35,283 bases of DNA from Gammaproteobacteria bacterium. Its GTDB lineage: Bacteria > Pseudomonadota > Gammaproteobacteria > Pseudomonadales > Halieaceae. Of this stretch, positions 7,881 to 16,769 are shown one piece after another. The DNA lies in the NCBI GenBank assembly GCA_024686215.1, contig JAIBDN010000022.1, positions 1 to 35,283 of the forward strand, written 5' to 3'. The translations under genes were made by a program, and so were the position numbers. The stretch's first letter is position 1. Each line of letters opens with the position of its first letter. The notes beneath the pieces were generated by a model, which searched no databases, was not told the origin of the DNA, and worked only from the letters and a program-made list of their open reading frames with translations.

Positions 7881-9302
7881 ATGTACATCAACGGTGAGTG
7901 GCTGGAGCTTGAGAAGACCTTTGCGGTGTTTAATCCCACGAATGGCCAGCAGATCGGCGAGGTGGCAGATGGTACCCAGCAACACGCCGCCAGTGCCATC
8001 GCCGCAGCTGGAGCCGCGTTACCGGACTGGTCGGCCAGCACTGCCTATGAACGTTCTGCCTTGTTGTATCGTGCACACCAGATGATGATGCAGCGCCAGC
8101 GACAACTGGCCGAATTGATGACCGCCGAACAAGGCAAGCCGTTAAAGGCTGCCATGAACGAAGTGAAGTACGCCGCTGATTTCCTGCTGTGGTTCGCCGA
8201 GGAAGCGAAACGAATTTACGGCGAAACCATACCCTCGGCACGCAGTGACCAGCGCTTTCTGGTGCACAAGCAGGCGGTGGGTGTGGTCGCAGCCGTTACC
8301 CCGTGGAATTATCCGATTTCCATGCTCACGCGCAAGATCGCGCCGGCGCTGGCCGCAGGCTGTAGCGTGGTGCTAAAGCCCGCTGAAGCCACCCCACTGT
8401 GTGCTATGGCCGTGTTCGAAATCCTGCATGAGGTGGGCATACCTGCGGGCGTAGCCAACCTGGTTACCGCCGCAGACCCGGCCCCCATCGGTCAGGAATT
8501 CTGCAACAACCCTACTGTAAGGAAACTGACATTCACCGGGTCAACTGCAGTGGGCAAGAGGCTGGCCCAGGATGCAGCGCCACAACTCAAGCGCGTATCC
8601 ATGGAGCTGGGTGGTCACGCACCGTTTATCGTATTCGACGATGCCGACCCGGTGCACGCTGCCAAGGGAGTATCGCTGGTTAAGTTCCTGAATACCGGGC
8701 AAGCCTGTATCAGCCCGAACCGTATTTTCGTGCAGCGCTCCATCGCGGATACCTTTATCGATACATTGCAGCAGCGCATTGAGAAGATGCGCGCGGGCGA
8801 TGGCATGGATCCCGCCAACAGCATCGGCCCGCTGGTCAACCAATCGGCAGTAGACAAAGTCGAACGACAGGTGCAGGACGCCCTTGCTGCCGGTGCGACC
8901 CTGCACAGTGGCGGCAAGCGACTGCTGGATAACGGCCTGGATCAGGGTTTCTTTTACGCTCCAACGCTACTGTCTGGCGTGACGCCTGAGATGCTGATCT
9001 ACCGAGAGGAAACTTTCGGCCCTGTGGCCCCGGTCATCACCTTCGACAATGAGGATGATGTACTGGCCATGGCCAACGATACCAGCTACGGCCTGGCCGC
9101 CTATATCTATACACAGAACCTGTCGCGCGCCATGCGCACCTTTGAGGGACTGCAATTCGGCATCATCGGTATTAACGACATCAACCCCACCAGCGCAGCG
9201 GCACCCTTTGGCGGCATGAAAGAGAGCGGACTGGGGCGCGAGGGAGCACGTGAGGGTATTGAAGAATACCTGGAAACCAAGCTGGGTGGCTTCAGCATAT
9301 AA
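7881..9302 (+). CDS. NAD(P)-dependent aldehyde dehydrogenase, succinate-semialdehyde dehydrogenase-like
   Basis: A 473-residue aldehyde dehydrogenase that oxidises an aldehyde to an acid. VTPWNYP (139-145, oxyanion Asn143), FTGSTAVGKRL (218-228), MELGGHAPFIVFDDAD (241-256, general base Glu242), NTGQACISPNR (271-281, nucleophile Cys276), EETFGPVAPV and PFGGMKESGLGREG are all present. The pattern is closest to the GabD-like group, but the substrate is not fixed by it. The ATG at 7881 is chosen because AGGAG sits 7 bases upstream; the open frame back to 7731 has no family likeness. It is first in a plus-strand operon with metY 31 bases behind. The 250 bases upstream (7631-7880), divergent from the BCCT gene, hold no gene; a weak GTCACA-17-TAATAT pair near 7825-7853 may be the promoter. 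Confidence 0.93.
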   Translation: MYINGEWLELEKTFAVFNPTNGQQIGEVADGTQQHAASAIAAAGAALPDWSASTAYERSALLYRAHQMMMQRQRQLAELMTAEQGKPLKAAMNEVKYAADFLLWFAEEAKRIYGETIPSARSDQRFLVHKQAVGVVAAVTPWNYPISMLTRKIAPALAAGCSVVLKPAEATPLCAMAVFEILHEVGIPAGVANLVTAADPAPIGQEFCNNPTVRKLTFTGSTAVGKRLAQDAAPQLKRVSMELGGHAPFIVFDDADPVHAAKGVSLVKFLNTGQACISPNRIFVQRSIADTFIDTLQQRIEKMRAGDGMDPANSIGPLVNQSAVDKVERQVQDALAAGATLHSGGKRLLDNGLDQGFFYAPTLLSGVTPEMLIYREETFGPVAPVITFDNEDDVLAMANDTSYGLAAYIYTQNLSRAMRTFEGLQFGIIGINDINPTSAAAPFGGMKESGLGREGAREGIEEYLETKLGGFSI

Positions 9303-9333
9303 TGAGCGCCACAGCGATTATCAGGAGTACAAT

Positions 9334-10650
9334 ATGAGCGGACCAAAATACGCAGGCCTGGATACCCTGGCCCTGCACGCGGGCGCACAGCCCGATCCTG
9401 CCACAGGCGCGCGGGCAACGCCCATTTACCAGACTGCCTCGTTTACCTTCCCGGATTCCGACTACGCCGCATCTCTATTTAACATGGAGCGCACCGGTCA
9501 TGTTTACTCGCGCCTCAGCAATCCTACCAACGCGGTACTGGAAGAACGCATCGCTGCACTGGAAGGTGGCGTGGGCGCTATCGCCACGGCCAGTGGCCAG
9601 GCGGCACTGCACCTGGCGATCGTTACGCTGATGGGTGCCGGCTCGCACATTGTCGCCGCCAGTGCACTGTACGGCGGCACCCACAACCTGCTCGCCTATA
9701 CCCTGCCCCGTTTTGGTATCGAAACAACGTTCGTCGACACCCGCGATCCACAGGCTTTCAAGGCGGCAATCAGGGACAACACTCGCCTGGTATTCGCCGA
9801 AACCATCGGTAACCCGGGACTGGACGTACTGGACATACCAGCGGTTTCGGCCATCGCCCACGAGGCCAGCCTGCCACTGATGGTAGACTCTACCTTTACT
9901 ACGCCCTACCTGATGCAACCGCTGGAGTTGGGCGCCGACCTCATCGTGCACTCGGCGACCAAATTTTTGAGTGGACACGGGATCGTCATTGGTGGACTGC
10001 TGGTTGACGGTGGCAAGTTTGACTGGGATGCCTCGGGTAAATTCCCCAGCTTGAGCGAACCCTACGCGGGCTTCCACAACCTGGTATTTACCGAGGAATT
10101 CGGGCCGGCTGCGTTTATCGCGCGCGCGCGTAGGGAAGGGCTACGGGATTTCGGCGCCTGTATGAGCCCCACCACCGCTTTCCATATTCTGCAAGGCATA
10201 GAAACGCTGGGGCTGCGCATGCAACGCCATGTCGATAACACGCGCGAAATTGTCTCCTTCCTGCAGCAGCAGGAAAGTGTCATCGGTGTTGCCTACCCGG
10301 AATTGGAAGGGCACCCGGACAGGGCCTTGGCCAGCCAACTATTACCCAGAGGATGTGGCGCGGTGTTCACTTTCGAGCTCAAGGGCGGACGCGCTGCGGG
10401 TATCGCCTTCGTCGACGCACTCAGCCTGTTCTCTCACCTGGCCAACGTTGGTGATGCAAAGTCACTGGTTATTCACCCTGCCAGTACCACCCATCATCGC
10501 ATGGATAACGATGCACTGGTTGCTGCGGGAATATCTTCCGGCACCATCCGCCTGTCCATCGGTCTGGAGCAGGCCGCTGACCTGATAGCCGACCTGAAGC
10601 AAGGGCTGCGTGCCGCCGAGAAAGTAGCATCCGCGGAGGCTGACCAATGA
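9334..10650 (+). CDS. metY: O-acetylhomoserine aminocarboxypropyltransferase (sulfhydrylase), MetY type
   Basis: A 438-residue PLP enzyme of the Cys/Met metabolism family, with the length of O-acetylhomoserine sulfhydrylases and longer than cystathionine gamma-synthases. It replaces the acetyl group of O-acetylhomoserine with sulfide or methanethiol to give homocysteine or methionine. Visible motifs are TLALHAGAQPDPATGARATPIYQT (near the N-terminus), YSRLSNPT (58-65), ASGQAALHLA (86-95), VDSTFTTPYL (184-193) and SATKFLSGHG (207-216) with PLP lysine Lys210. NVGDAKSLVIHPASTTH is near the C-terminus. The start is ATG 9334 with AGGAG seven bases before it; the frame extends to 9250 inside the aldehyde dehydrogenase gene but without family sequence. 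It overlaps the next gene by ATGA. A catabolic-looking neighbourhood is unusual for metY, so a methylated-sulfur substrate for the operon is possible (speculative). Confidence 0.92.
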   Translation: MSGPKYAGLDTLALHAGAQPDPATGARATPIYQTASFTFPDSDYAASLFNMERTGHVYSRLSNPTNAVLEERIAALEGGVGAIATASGQAALHLAIVTLMGAGSHIVAASALYGGTHNLLAYTLPRFGIETTFVDTRDPQAFKAAIRDNTRLVFAETIGNPGLDVLDIPAVSAIAHEASLPLMVDSTFTTPYLMQPLELGADLIVHSATKFLSGHGIVIGGLLVDGGKFDWDASGKFPSLSEPYAGFHNLVFTEEFGPAAFIARARREGLRDFGACMSPTTAFHILQGIETLGLRMQRHVDNTREIVSFLQQQESVIGVAYPELEGHPDRALASQLLPRGCGAVFTFELKGGRAAGIAFVDALSLFSHLANVGDAKSLVIHPASTTHHRMDNDALVAAGISSGTIRLSIGLEQAADLIADLKQGLRAAEKVASAEADQ

Positions 10651-11444
10651 AGATCCAGGTAGATGGCGTCAGCGCCTACTGCTATACCAATAATCGCGAA
10701 ATAGACCCTGACAAGGACAGCGTAGTGTTCGTTCACGGCTCCGGCATGGACCACACCGTATGGACCTTATTTTCCCGCCACTTTGCCCGCCATGGTCGCA
10801 ATGTCATCGCCGTAGACATGCCCGGTCACGGCCGCTCTGACGGTAAGCCGCTGGGCAGCATTGAGGATATGGCTGACTGGGTTATCGCTGTATTGGACAC
10901 ACTGGGCATCGCCAAGGCAGCAGTAGCCGGACACAGCATGGGCAGTCTGGTTGCGCTGGATGGCGCCGCGCGCCACCCCGACCGGGTGACGGCCATCGCC
11001 CTGGTGGGATCTATCGCACCCATGCCTGTTTCAGATGCCATTCTCGACGCCTCTGCCGTGAATGACCCCGCCGCTTACAACATGCTGACCGAGTACGGTT
11101 ACAGCAAACGCCATCTGTTTGGTGGCAACAGCAACCCCGGCATGTGGATGGTGGGCAGCACCCTGCGTCTTTACGAGCGCTCCCGGCCCCATGTTTTGCA
11201 CAACGACATGAACGCCTGCAATACCTATAGCGCCGGACTGGAACGCGCTGCAGCGGTGCGCTGCCCGGTACTGATGGTACTGGGTAAAGGCGACCGCCTG
11301 ACACCGGTACGCGGCACCACTCCCTTACAGCAGGCATTGCCCGATCCACGTGTAGTGGTTCTGGAGGATGCAGGCCACTCGCTGATGACCGAGACGCCGA
11401 ATCTACTCCTGGATGCTCTACGCGATTTTCTTTTACAGCAATGA
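10647..11444 (+). CDS. Alpha/beta hydrolase
   Basis: A 265-residue alpha/beta hydrolase-fold protein without signal peptide, so cytoplasmic. The oxyanion region is FVHGSGMDHTVW (28-39). DMPGHGRSDG is at 57-66. The nucleophile elbow GHSMG (95-99) gives Ser97. The acid is probably Asp216 (GKGDRLTP) and the base His244 (DAGHSLM). A cap region around residues 125-190 is rich in Met, Tyr and Asn. Substrate is unknown; esterase, thioesterase or C-C hydrolase are all possible. Its ATG overlaps the metY stop as ATGA and its own stop overlaps the next ATG the same way, so the three are tightly coupled in translation. Confidence 0.9.
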   Translation: MKIQVDGVSAYCYTNNREIDPDKDSVVFVHGSGMDHTVWTLFSRHFARHGRNVIAVDMPGHGRSDGKPLGSIEDMADWVIAVLDTLGIAKAAVAGHSMGSLVALDGAARHPDRVTAIALVGSIAPMPVSDAILDASAVNDPAAYNMLTEYGYSKRHLFGGNSNPGMWMVGSTLRLYERSRPHVLHNDMNACNTYSAGLERAAAVRCPVLMVLGKGDRLTPVRGTTPLQQALPDPRVVVLEDAGHSLMTETPNLLLDALRDFLLQQ

Positions 11445-13033
11445 GGCCGCAGTCCGCCAGGAAAAAGCACTGGCTGGTATGTACGCTTGTCGCACTGCTG
11501 GTAAATATCTCCAGCGGTGCAAATAGCCAGGGCTTGCATAGCCCACAAGATCCACTGCTGGCCGTAGCCAGCGGTCAATACCAGGGAACCTGGACAGACG
11601 ATGGTAAAATAGCGGCTTTTCTCGGCGTCCCGTTTGCACGTGCGCCGGTGGCTACGTTGCGCTGGGCACCGCCACAGCCATTACCAGCGAGCGCAGAGAA
11701 TAGGCTGGCCTAGCAGTTTGCCCCTGCCTGCATGCAAGGCACCTATATCAGCGACTGGTACCGTGACATCTCCGCTTACTTTGGCGCCGACGCTGCCGCA
11801 ATAGAAGATCCGCTGGAAAGCGAAGACTGCCTTTATCTCAATATCTGGACTCCCGCAGCGGGTGGCAATCTCCCGCACCCGGTACTGGTATATATTCACG
11901 GCGGCTCCAACAAGGGCGGCTGGTCCTATGAGCCTAACCTCATAGGGGAGACCTTGTCGCGCCGTGGCATCGTAGTGGTCACCATCGCCTACCGCCTGGG
12001 TATGTTTGGCTTTTTTGCCCATCCCGAACTGGAGCAACTGAATTTCGGTCTGCAGGACCAGGTCGCAGCGCTGCACTGGATTAAGAACTACATTGCCGCA
12101 GCCGGGGGCGACCCTGATAAAGTCACCTTGATGGGCGAATCCTCAGGCGCCAACGACATTGATTTTTTGATCGCTTCGCCTGCGACAACAGGCCTGTTCC
12201 GGCAGGTCATACACCACAGTGGTGGCTCCGCCCTGCGCGGTCGTACTGATCGCAATGAATACCTGGAAATGACCCACGTCCTGTCCGACAGTCTGCCGGG
12301 AGGCCAGCCTGCCCGCTTGCAGGAGCTGCGCAGCATTCACGCTGCTTCGCTGATGAACGCTTCTTCAGCTCTCATGCAAGGCAGGTATATGGATCCAGTC
12401 ATAGACGGCGACACGGTCAACACCGCGGTAACAGAATCTCTGCGCAGGTCCATCCCGGATAATCTGGCACTGTTGATAGGCCACAATGGCAACGAGCGGC
12501 TCAGCTCTATCAAAGAGGACTGGACTGTCGATGGCTGGCTGGAGAAAAACACCACCCCTGCACAGGCCGCCAGGCTGCGCCGCCTGCTGCCTGCAAATAC
12601 ACCACGGCGGGAGACCCTGGACCGGCTGGACAGTGCCTATTATTACCTGTGTCCGTCTCTATGGCTGGCGCAACAGTTTCGCGCCCGCAACCTGCCCGTG
12701 TGGTACTTCGAGTTTACACGGCAACGCGAGGGTGATGCAGCAGCAGCGATTGGTGCCTATCACGGCGCTGAGCTGCCTTATGTGTTCGATACCCATGACG
12801 ACTGGCTGCCAACCACGGCCGTCGACCGAAAAATCACCGCATGGATGATCAACTACTGGGCGAATTTTGTTAAGACCGGTAATCCCAATGGCGATAAGCT
12901 GCCACCCTGGGTACCCTTTGATGAAAGCACACCCACAATGCAGCGTATCGATAATGAGGTGTCGCATACACAGCACAGCAGCGCTGCGTTGTGTGAGATA
13001 TTACTGGACGCCCCGCCCTGGCAGAAACACTAG
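11441..13033 (+). pseudogene. Secreted type-B carboxylesterase interrupted by an in-frame TAG
   Basis: The frame begins with a Sec signal peptide (KKHWLVCTLVALLVNISSG, then cleavage near ANSQG) and the type-B carboxylesterase start (GTWTDDGKIAAFLGVPFA, APPQPLP). Codon 91 (11711-11713) is TAG. The same frame goes straight on with QFAPACMQG and a complete esterase body: EDCLYLNIWTP, YIHGGSNKGGWS, GLQDQVAALHWIKNYIAA, GGDPDKVTLMGESSGA (nucleophile serine in GESSG, about codon 234) and YHGAELPYVF with the catalytic histidine. Length without the stop is about 530, normal for the family. The ATG overlaps the hydrolase stop as ATGA. As it stands only a 90-residue peptide would be made. A restart at ATG 11732 would lack the signal peptide. 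The oxyanion loop HGGSNKGG differs from the usual HGGGF. Confidence 0.83.
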
Positions 13034-13093
13034 GGAGCAAAACAGGCGGGCGCTTGCAGCAGTAACGGGCTCTCTTTCAGGGCCGTGTCAAAA

Positions 13094-14083
13094 TCACAGC
13101 TCGAAATAATAACGGCGCAGAAAAGTAGCAGCCCACAGGGCGCAGGCAGCAAACAGCAACCCCCCCAGCAGAGGCAATAAATCTGCCGACCCCTGCCAAT
13201 AGAACCCCGCGTCGCCAGCACTTCCCAGGTGCGGTATGTGGCGGCTTAACAGGGTTGCCAGCCGCGCTGTCCCGAATAGAATCTTCTCTAAAAATAACAG
13301 TATCAGCACAGGTGCCAGCGCCCACATAAACGGCGAGCGTCGCGCCGCTGCGGACGCCAGCAAAATCCAGGCGTAAGTCGGTGCCAGCCACAGCGTCATC
13401 AACAACCAGTTACCCAACTGCCCCGCGAAGAGGCCAAAAAAATCCAGTTTATCAATAAGCCCTACAAAGGGGTCTATCTCCATGCGCCATAGCAGCAGCA
13501 TCCCCAGCAACATACACACTAACTGCGCCAGCATAGACGCCGCGATAAATAATAGCGGTGCCGCCAGCATGGCCACAGCATACTTGGCCAGCACTTCCTG
13601 CCCGTCGGATACTGGCATGGATTTCCAGAACAGGATGCTGCGATCGCGCCGATCGGTATACAGTGCCGCCAACAGATAGTTGGCGCAGACCAGTAAAAAA
13701 ACCATCACAAACAGTTGATGCAGCCCGTTGAACAATGAATTCAGACTGCCGGCGGCATCGACCTGCGCCGCAGGAATTGCCGGAGGTGCAGGCGCCGGGT
13801 CACCTGGCACTGCACCGCTTTGTTGTACACGATATTCGATCACCGGCTTACCGTCCGCGTCGCGATCGACATGCACACTGACACTACTGTCGCCCTGCCC
13901 CTGGGAGGGGAATACTTGCGACACCGCCTCACCCACGGCGCTGATGTGCTCGGCCATCAACACCGCGATAAACAACACTGTACTCAAGCCCACCACCAGC
14001 AACAGCGGCGTCCAGCACAGCGAGGTGCGGTATTCCTGAAACTCCCTGAACAGCAGGGTCAGTAGCGTTTGCGGCTTAGACAT
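13094..14083 (-). CDS. ABC-2-like transporter permease
   Basis: A 329-residue integral membrane protein. Hydrophobic segments lie at about 25-42, 123-141, 165-199 (two), 222-246, 253-270 and 302-322, and basic residues follow the last one. Between the first two is an extracytoplasmic stretch (about 50-118) rich in Pro, Ala, Asp and Gln. DRRDRSILFWKSMPVSD (144-160) is a motif I associate with ABC-2 permeases that pair with a separate ATPase. The ATG at 14083 (AGGTGAG upstream) is preferred to a GTG at 14092. It overlaps the ATPase gene by 8 bases, so the two should form one exporter. The cargo is unknown. The 60-base gap after its stop, towards the convergent esterase gene, has no clear terminator. 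Confidence 0.84.
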   Translation of the reverse strand: MSKPQTLLTLLFREFQEYRTSLCWTPLLLVVGLSTVLFIAVLMAEHISAVGEAVSQVFPSQGQGDSSVSVHVDRDADGKPVIEYRVQQSGAVPGDPAPAPPAIPAAQVDAAGSLNSLFNGLHQLFVMVFLLVCANYLLAALYTDRRDRSILFWKSMPVSDGQEVLAKYAVAMLAAPLLFIAASMLAQLVCMLLGMLLLWRMEIDPFVGLIDKLDFFGLFAGQLGNWLLMTLWLAPTYAWILLASAAARRSPFMWALAPVLILLFLEKILFGTARLATLLSRHIPHLGSAGDAGFYWQGSADLLPLLGGLLFAACALWAATFLRRYYFEL

Positions 14084-14942
14084 CAGACTCACCTGCAGCG
14101 GTGACAGTGGCTACAAACAAGTCTGCTATCGAGGGCGTGCGCACTTCGCCCAAACGGGTTAACACTTCACCCTGGATACCCTGGTAGATAAAGGCCCTGC
14201 CCCCGGCTATGGCACGTTGCCCTACATGGGGAATTTCCCGGGCCCTGCTGACCTGATCTCCCAGGGCATGCAACTCGACATATTGCTGCGAGATATTCTG
14301 CGTTGACTCCTGCAGCAGCAAGCTGCCCTTGTCCATGAACGCCACGTCGGTAAGGATATCTTCGACTTCCTCGACCTGGTGGGTGGAAATAATAATAGTG
14401 CGTTCACTGTGATGGTAATCCGCCAGAATTTGCTCGAAGAAGCGCTTGCGAAACAGGATATCCAAGCCCAGCGTAGGCTCATCAAGAATAAGCAAACGTG
14501 CATCGATAGCCATTACCAGGGCCAGGTGTAACTGCACCGTCATACCCTTGGACAGTTTGCCCACCTGGCGCATCAGTCCCACATCCGTCGTCTCCAACAG
14601 CGCCAGCGCCTGCTCGCGATCGAAGCGCGGATGAATGCCCGCCACGTAATCCACTAGTTGATCGACCCGCATCCAACGCGGCAGCACTGCCGTATCGGCA
14701 ATAAAACACACGTCACGCATCAATTGCGCCCGTTGTCGCATCGGGTCAAGACCCAGCACCGCGATGTTGCCAGTGTAGCGAGTGAGGCCTAGTAGAGAAC
14801 GCAACAAGGTGGTTTTGCCCGCACCGTTGGGCCCGATCAGGCCAACGATGGAACCCGCTGCAATCTCCAGATTGAATGCGTCCAGCGCCGCAACTGCACC
14901 GAATCGACGGCTGACATCCTTTGCCACCACGACCGCTGTCAT
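14076..14942 (-). CDS. ABC transporter ATP-binding protein
   Basis: A 288-residue ABC ATPase. Walker A is GPNGAGKTT (37-45), Walker B LLILDEPTLGLD (150-161), and the H-loop is ISTHQ. The signature loop reads LSKGM (130-134) instead of LSGGQ, a variant seen in export-type ABC-2 ATPases. The C-terminal 70 residues after the H-loop form an extra region (ELHALGDQV, RAFIYQGIQGE) as in drug, bacteriocin or gliding-type ABC-2 ATPases. It lies between the globin (TGATG start/stop overlap) and the permease (8-base overlap), which points to one three-gene operon. It presumably energises the adjacent permease. Confidence 0.94.
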   Translation of the reverse strand: MTAVVVAKDVSRRFGAVAALDAFNLEIAAGSIVGLIGPNGAGKTTLLRSLLGLTRYTGNIAVLGLDPMRQRAQLMRDVCFIADTAVLPRWMRVDQLVDYVAGIHPRFDREQALALLETTDVGLMRQVGKLSKGMTVQLHLALVMAIDARLLILDEPTLGLDILFRKRFFEQILADYHHSERTIIISTHQVEEVEDILTDVAFMDKGSLLLQESTQNISQQYVELHALGDQVSRAREIPHVGQRAIAGGRAFIYQGIQGEVLTRLGEVRTPSIADLFVATVTAAGESDV

Positions 14943-15349
14943 CAGGCCGCACTTCCAGTGTTATTTTCAGACAGGCTCTTGTGCATATTAGCGGCGATAG
15001 TAGCGGCAATCCGCTTGGCTCGCTGCGCCCGCTCACCGACGAAACTGTCGTCCACTGTGTCGCTGAAGAAGGCCAGCCAGCGTTCAAAGTCCGCGGCTTG
15101 CAGGGGTCTTTTACCGTGGAGTTGGCGGTGAATATTCATGGTATGGCGCTGATAGGCACTTTCGCCCAGCAGTAACTTGCACCAGTAGTCCTTGATATGG
15201 GGCAAGTGCTGCTGCAGATCAATTTGCGCGATATCAACAAAGATGGGAGCCAACTGCTCATCAGCCAACAGTCGCTGGTAGAACAAATCGACGAAGCGCT
15301 CGATATTTTCTCGGGAATCCAGGTCTGACCTGTGCTCGCCCGTAGTCAT
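14942..15349 (-). CDS. Group III truncated haemoglobin
   Basis: A 135-residue globin of the short 2-on-2 fold. RFVDLFYQRLLADEQLAPIF (18-37) has Phe23-Tyr24 at the B9-B10 positions. HLPHIKDYWCKLLLG (48-62) covers helix E. MNIHRQL (71-77) places proximal haem ligand His74. FERWLAFF (88-95) has the group III tryptophan Trp91 on helix G. These match trHb3 (group P) globins, which are linked to oxygen or NO chemistry in a few bacteria and otherwise uncharacterised. It lies 4 bases after the der start side of the array and overlaps the ABC ATPase gene by TGATG. It could be read either as the end of the der transcript or as the head of a globin-ABC operon. Confidence 0.9.
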   Translation of the reverse strand: MTTGEHRSDLDSRENIERFVDLFYQRLLADEQLAPIFVDIAQIDLQQHLPHIKDYWCKLLLGESAYQRHTMNIHRQLHGKRPLQAADFERWLAFFSDTVDDSFVGERAQRAKRIAATIAANMHKSLSENNTGSAA

Positions 15350-15353
15350 CGCG

Positions 15354-16769
15354 CTACTTCTTTTTACTTTTCTTTTTGTTCTTTTTAACGTGCGACATCA
15401 TGCGCCGCTTGCGCTGTACTTGCCGTTGGGTGAGCTTATTGCGCTTCTCGGCAAAGGGGTTATCGCCAGTGCGAAATTCAATACGCACCGGCGTGCCCAC
15501 CAATTTAAGCTCACGGCGAAACACTTTCTCCAGATAGCGTTGATAGCTGTTGGGGACATTGCCGGTCTGGTTACCATGAATCACGATTAGCGGTGGGTTT
15601 TGACCCCCGGCATGCGCGTAGCGCATTTTGATCCGCCTGCCATTGACCATTGGCGGTGGGTGATCAAAGACCGCGCCTTCCAGAATCAGGTTAAGTGCAT
15701 TGGTGGCCAGTTTTCGCGTAGCCGACTGGTACGCCGCATCAATAGATTTGTAGAGGTGCCCTACCGCCGTGCCATGTAACGCTGAAATATAGTGAGAATC
15801 GGCATAGTCGGCAAATTGCAAACGTCTACCCAGTTCGGACTTGATCCAGTCACGCTGGTCCGGCTCTACGCCATCCCATTTGTTCACCGCCAGCACCAGA
15901 CCGCGACCGGCCTCGATACAATGGCCCAGCAGATGCATATCCTGATCCACAATACCCTCGTGGGCATCCATAACCAGCACCACCACATGGGCGTCATCTA
16001 TAGCCTTCAGCGTTTTCACGATGGAGAACTTTTCCACCGTTTGTCTAATGTTCTTGCGCCTGCGCACACCCGCTGTATCGATCAGTGTGTACTGTTGATC
16101 ATCGCGTTCATAATCAATATAAATGCTGTCGCGTGTAGTCCCGGGCTCGTCATAAACCACCACACGCTCTTCGCCCAATAAGCGATTTACCAGCGTCGAC
16201 TTGCCCACATTGGGGCGACCCACGATGGCCACACGGGTACTGTTGGGATACTTATGTTCCTCTTCGCGCTCCTCGGCGTCGGGGAATTCCTCCAGTATCA
16301 GGTCTATCATGCTGCGCACACCGCGACCCTGACTCGCGGCAATGGCATACATGGATTCTACACCCAGAGAATAAAAGTCACTGGTGGCGACGTCTTCATT
16401 CATGCCATCAATTTTGTTAACGACCAGGTGAAATGCCTTGTTGCGCTGACGCAGGTGCCGTGCCAATGCCTGGTCAGTAGCATTAAGTCCTTCCCTGGCA
16501 TCCACCATAAATAACACGGCATCCGCTTCTTCTATTGCAGTCAGTGACTGGCCCGCCATTTGCGAATCTATACCCTCTTCATCGCCGCTGATACCACCGG
16601 TATCAATCGCCACAAAAGGCCGACTACCTATTTTTCCTTCACCGTATTTACGGTCCCGGGTAAGGCCCGGGAAATTAGCCACCAGGGCATCCCGGCTGCG
16701 GGTGAGTTGGTTAAACAGAGTCGATTTGCCAACATTGGGGCGCCCTACCAGGGCGATAACCGGAATCAT
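15354..16769 (-). CDS. der: Ribosome biogenesis GTPase Der (EngA)
   Basis: A 471-residue tandem-GTPase protein that assists assembly of the 50S subunit. The first G domain has GRPNVGKS (9-16), DTGG (56-59) and NKID (118-121). The second has GRPNVGKS (184-191), DTAG and NKWD. The C-terminal KH-like domain ([19 protein letters not shown]) follows, and the tail is very lysine-rich ([12 protein letters not shown]), typical of gammaproteobacterial Der. The ATG overlaps the bamB stop as TGATG. The bamB-der neighbourhood is the conserved one. Confidence 0.98.
   Translation of the reverse strand: MIPVIALVGRPNVGKSTLFNQLTRSRDALVANFPGLTRDRKYGEGKIGSRPFVAIDTGGISGDEEGIDSQMAGQSLTAIEEADAVLFMVDAREGLNATDQALARHLRQRNKAFHLVVNKIDGMNEDVATSDFYSLGVESMYAIAASQGRGVRSMIDLILEEFPDAEEREEEHKYPNSTRVAIVGRPNVGKSTLVNRLLGEERVVVYDEPGTTRDSIYIDYERDDQQYTLIDTAGVRRRKNIRQTVEKFSIVKTLKAIDDAHVVVLVMDAHEGIVDQDMHLLGHCIEAGRGLVLAVNKWDGVEPDQRDWIKSELGRRLQFADYADSHYISALHGTAVGHLYKSIDAAYQSATRKLATNALNLILEGAVFDHPPPMVNGRRIKMRYAHAGGQNPPLIVIHGNQTGNVPNSYQRYLEKVFRRELKLVGTPVRIEFRTGDNPFAEKRNKLTQRQVQRKRRMMSHVKKNKKKSKKK

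Noticed and set aside
624..9302. A DMSP degradation cluster (CoA-transferase, BCCT carrier, LysR, aldehyde dehydrogenase resemble dddD, dddT, dddR, dddC).
   Set aside because: The CoA-transferase is a single 376-residue domain, not the double-length DddD. There is no DddB-type alcohol dehydrogenase, the MDR protein is not AcuI-like, and the genes lie in separate, oppositely directed operons.
5673..11713. Reassignment of TAG to an amino acid, suggested by two in-frame TAG codons.
   Set aside because: TAG ends yfgM, ispG, rlmN, ndk, iscA and iscU at family-normal lengths, and the frameshifted BCCT gene nearby needs another explanation anyway.
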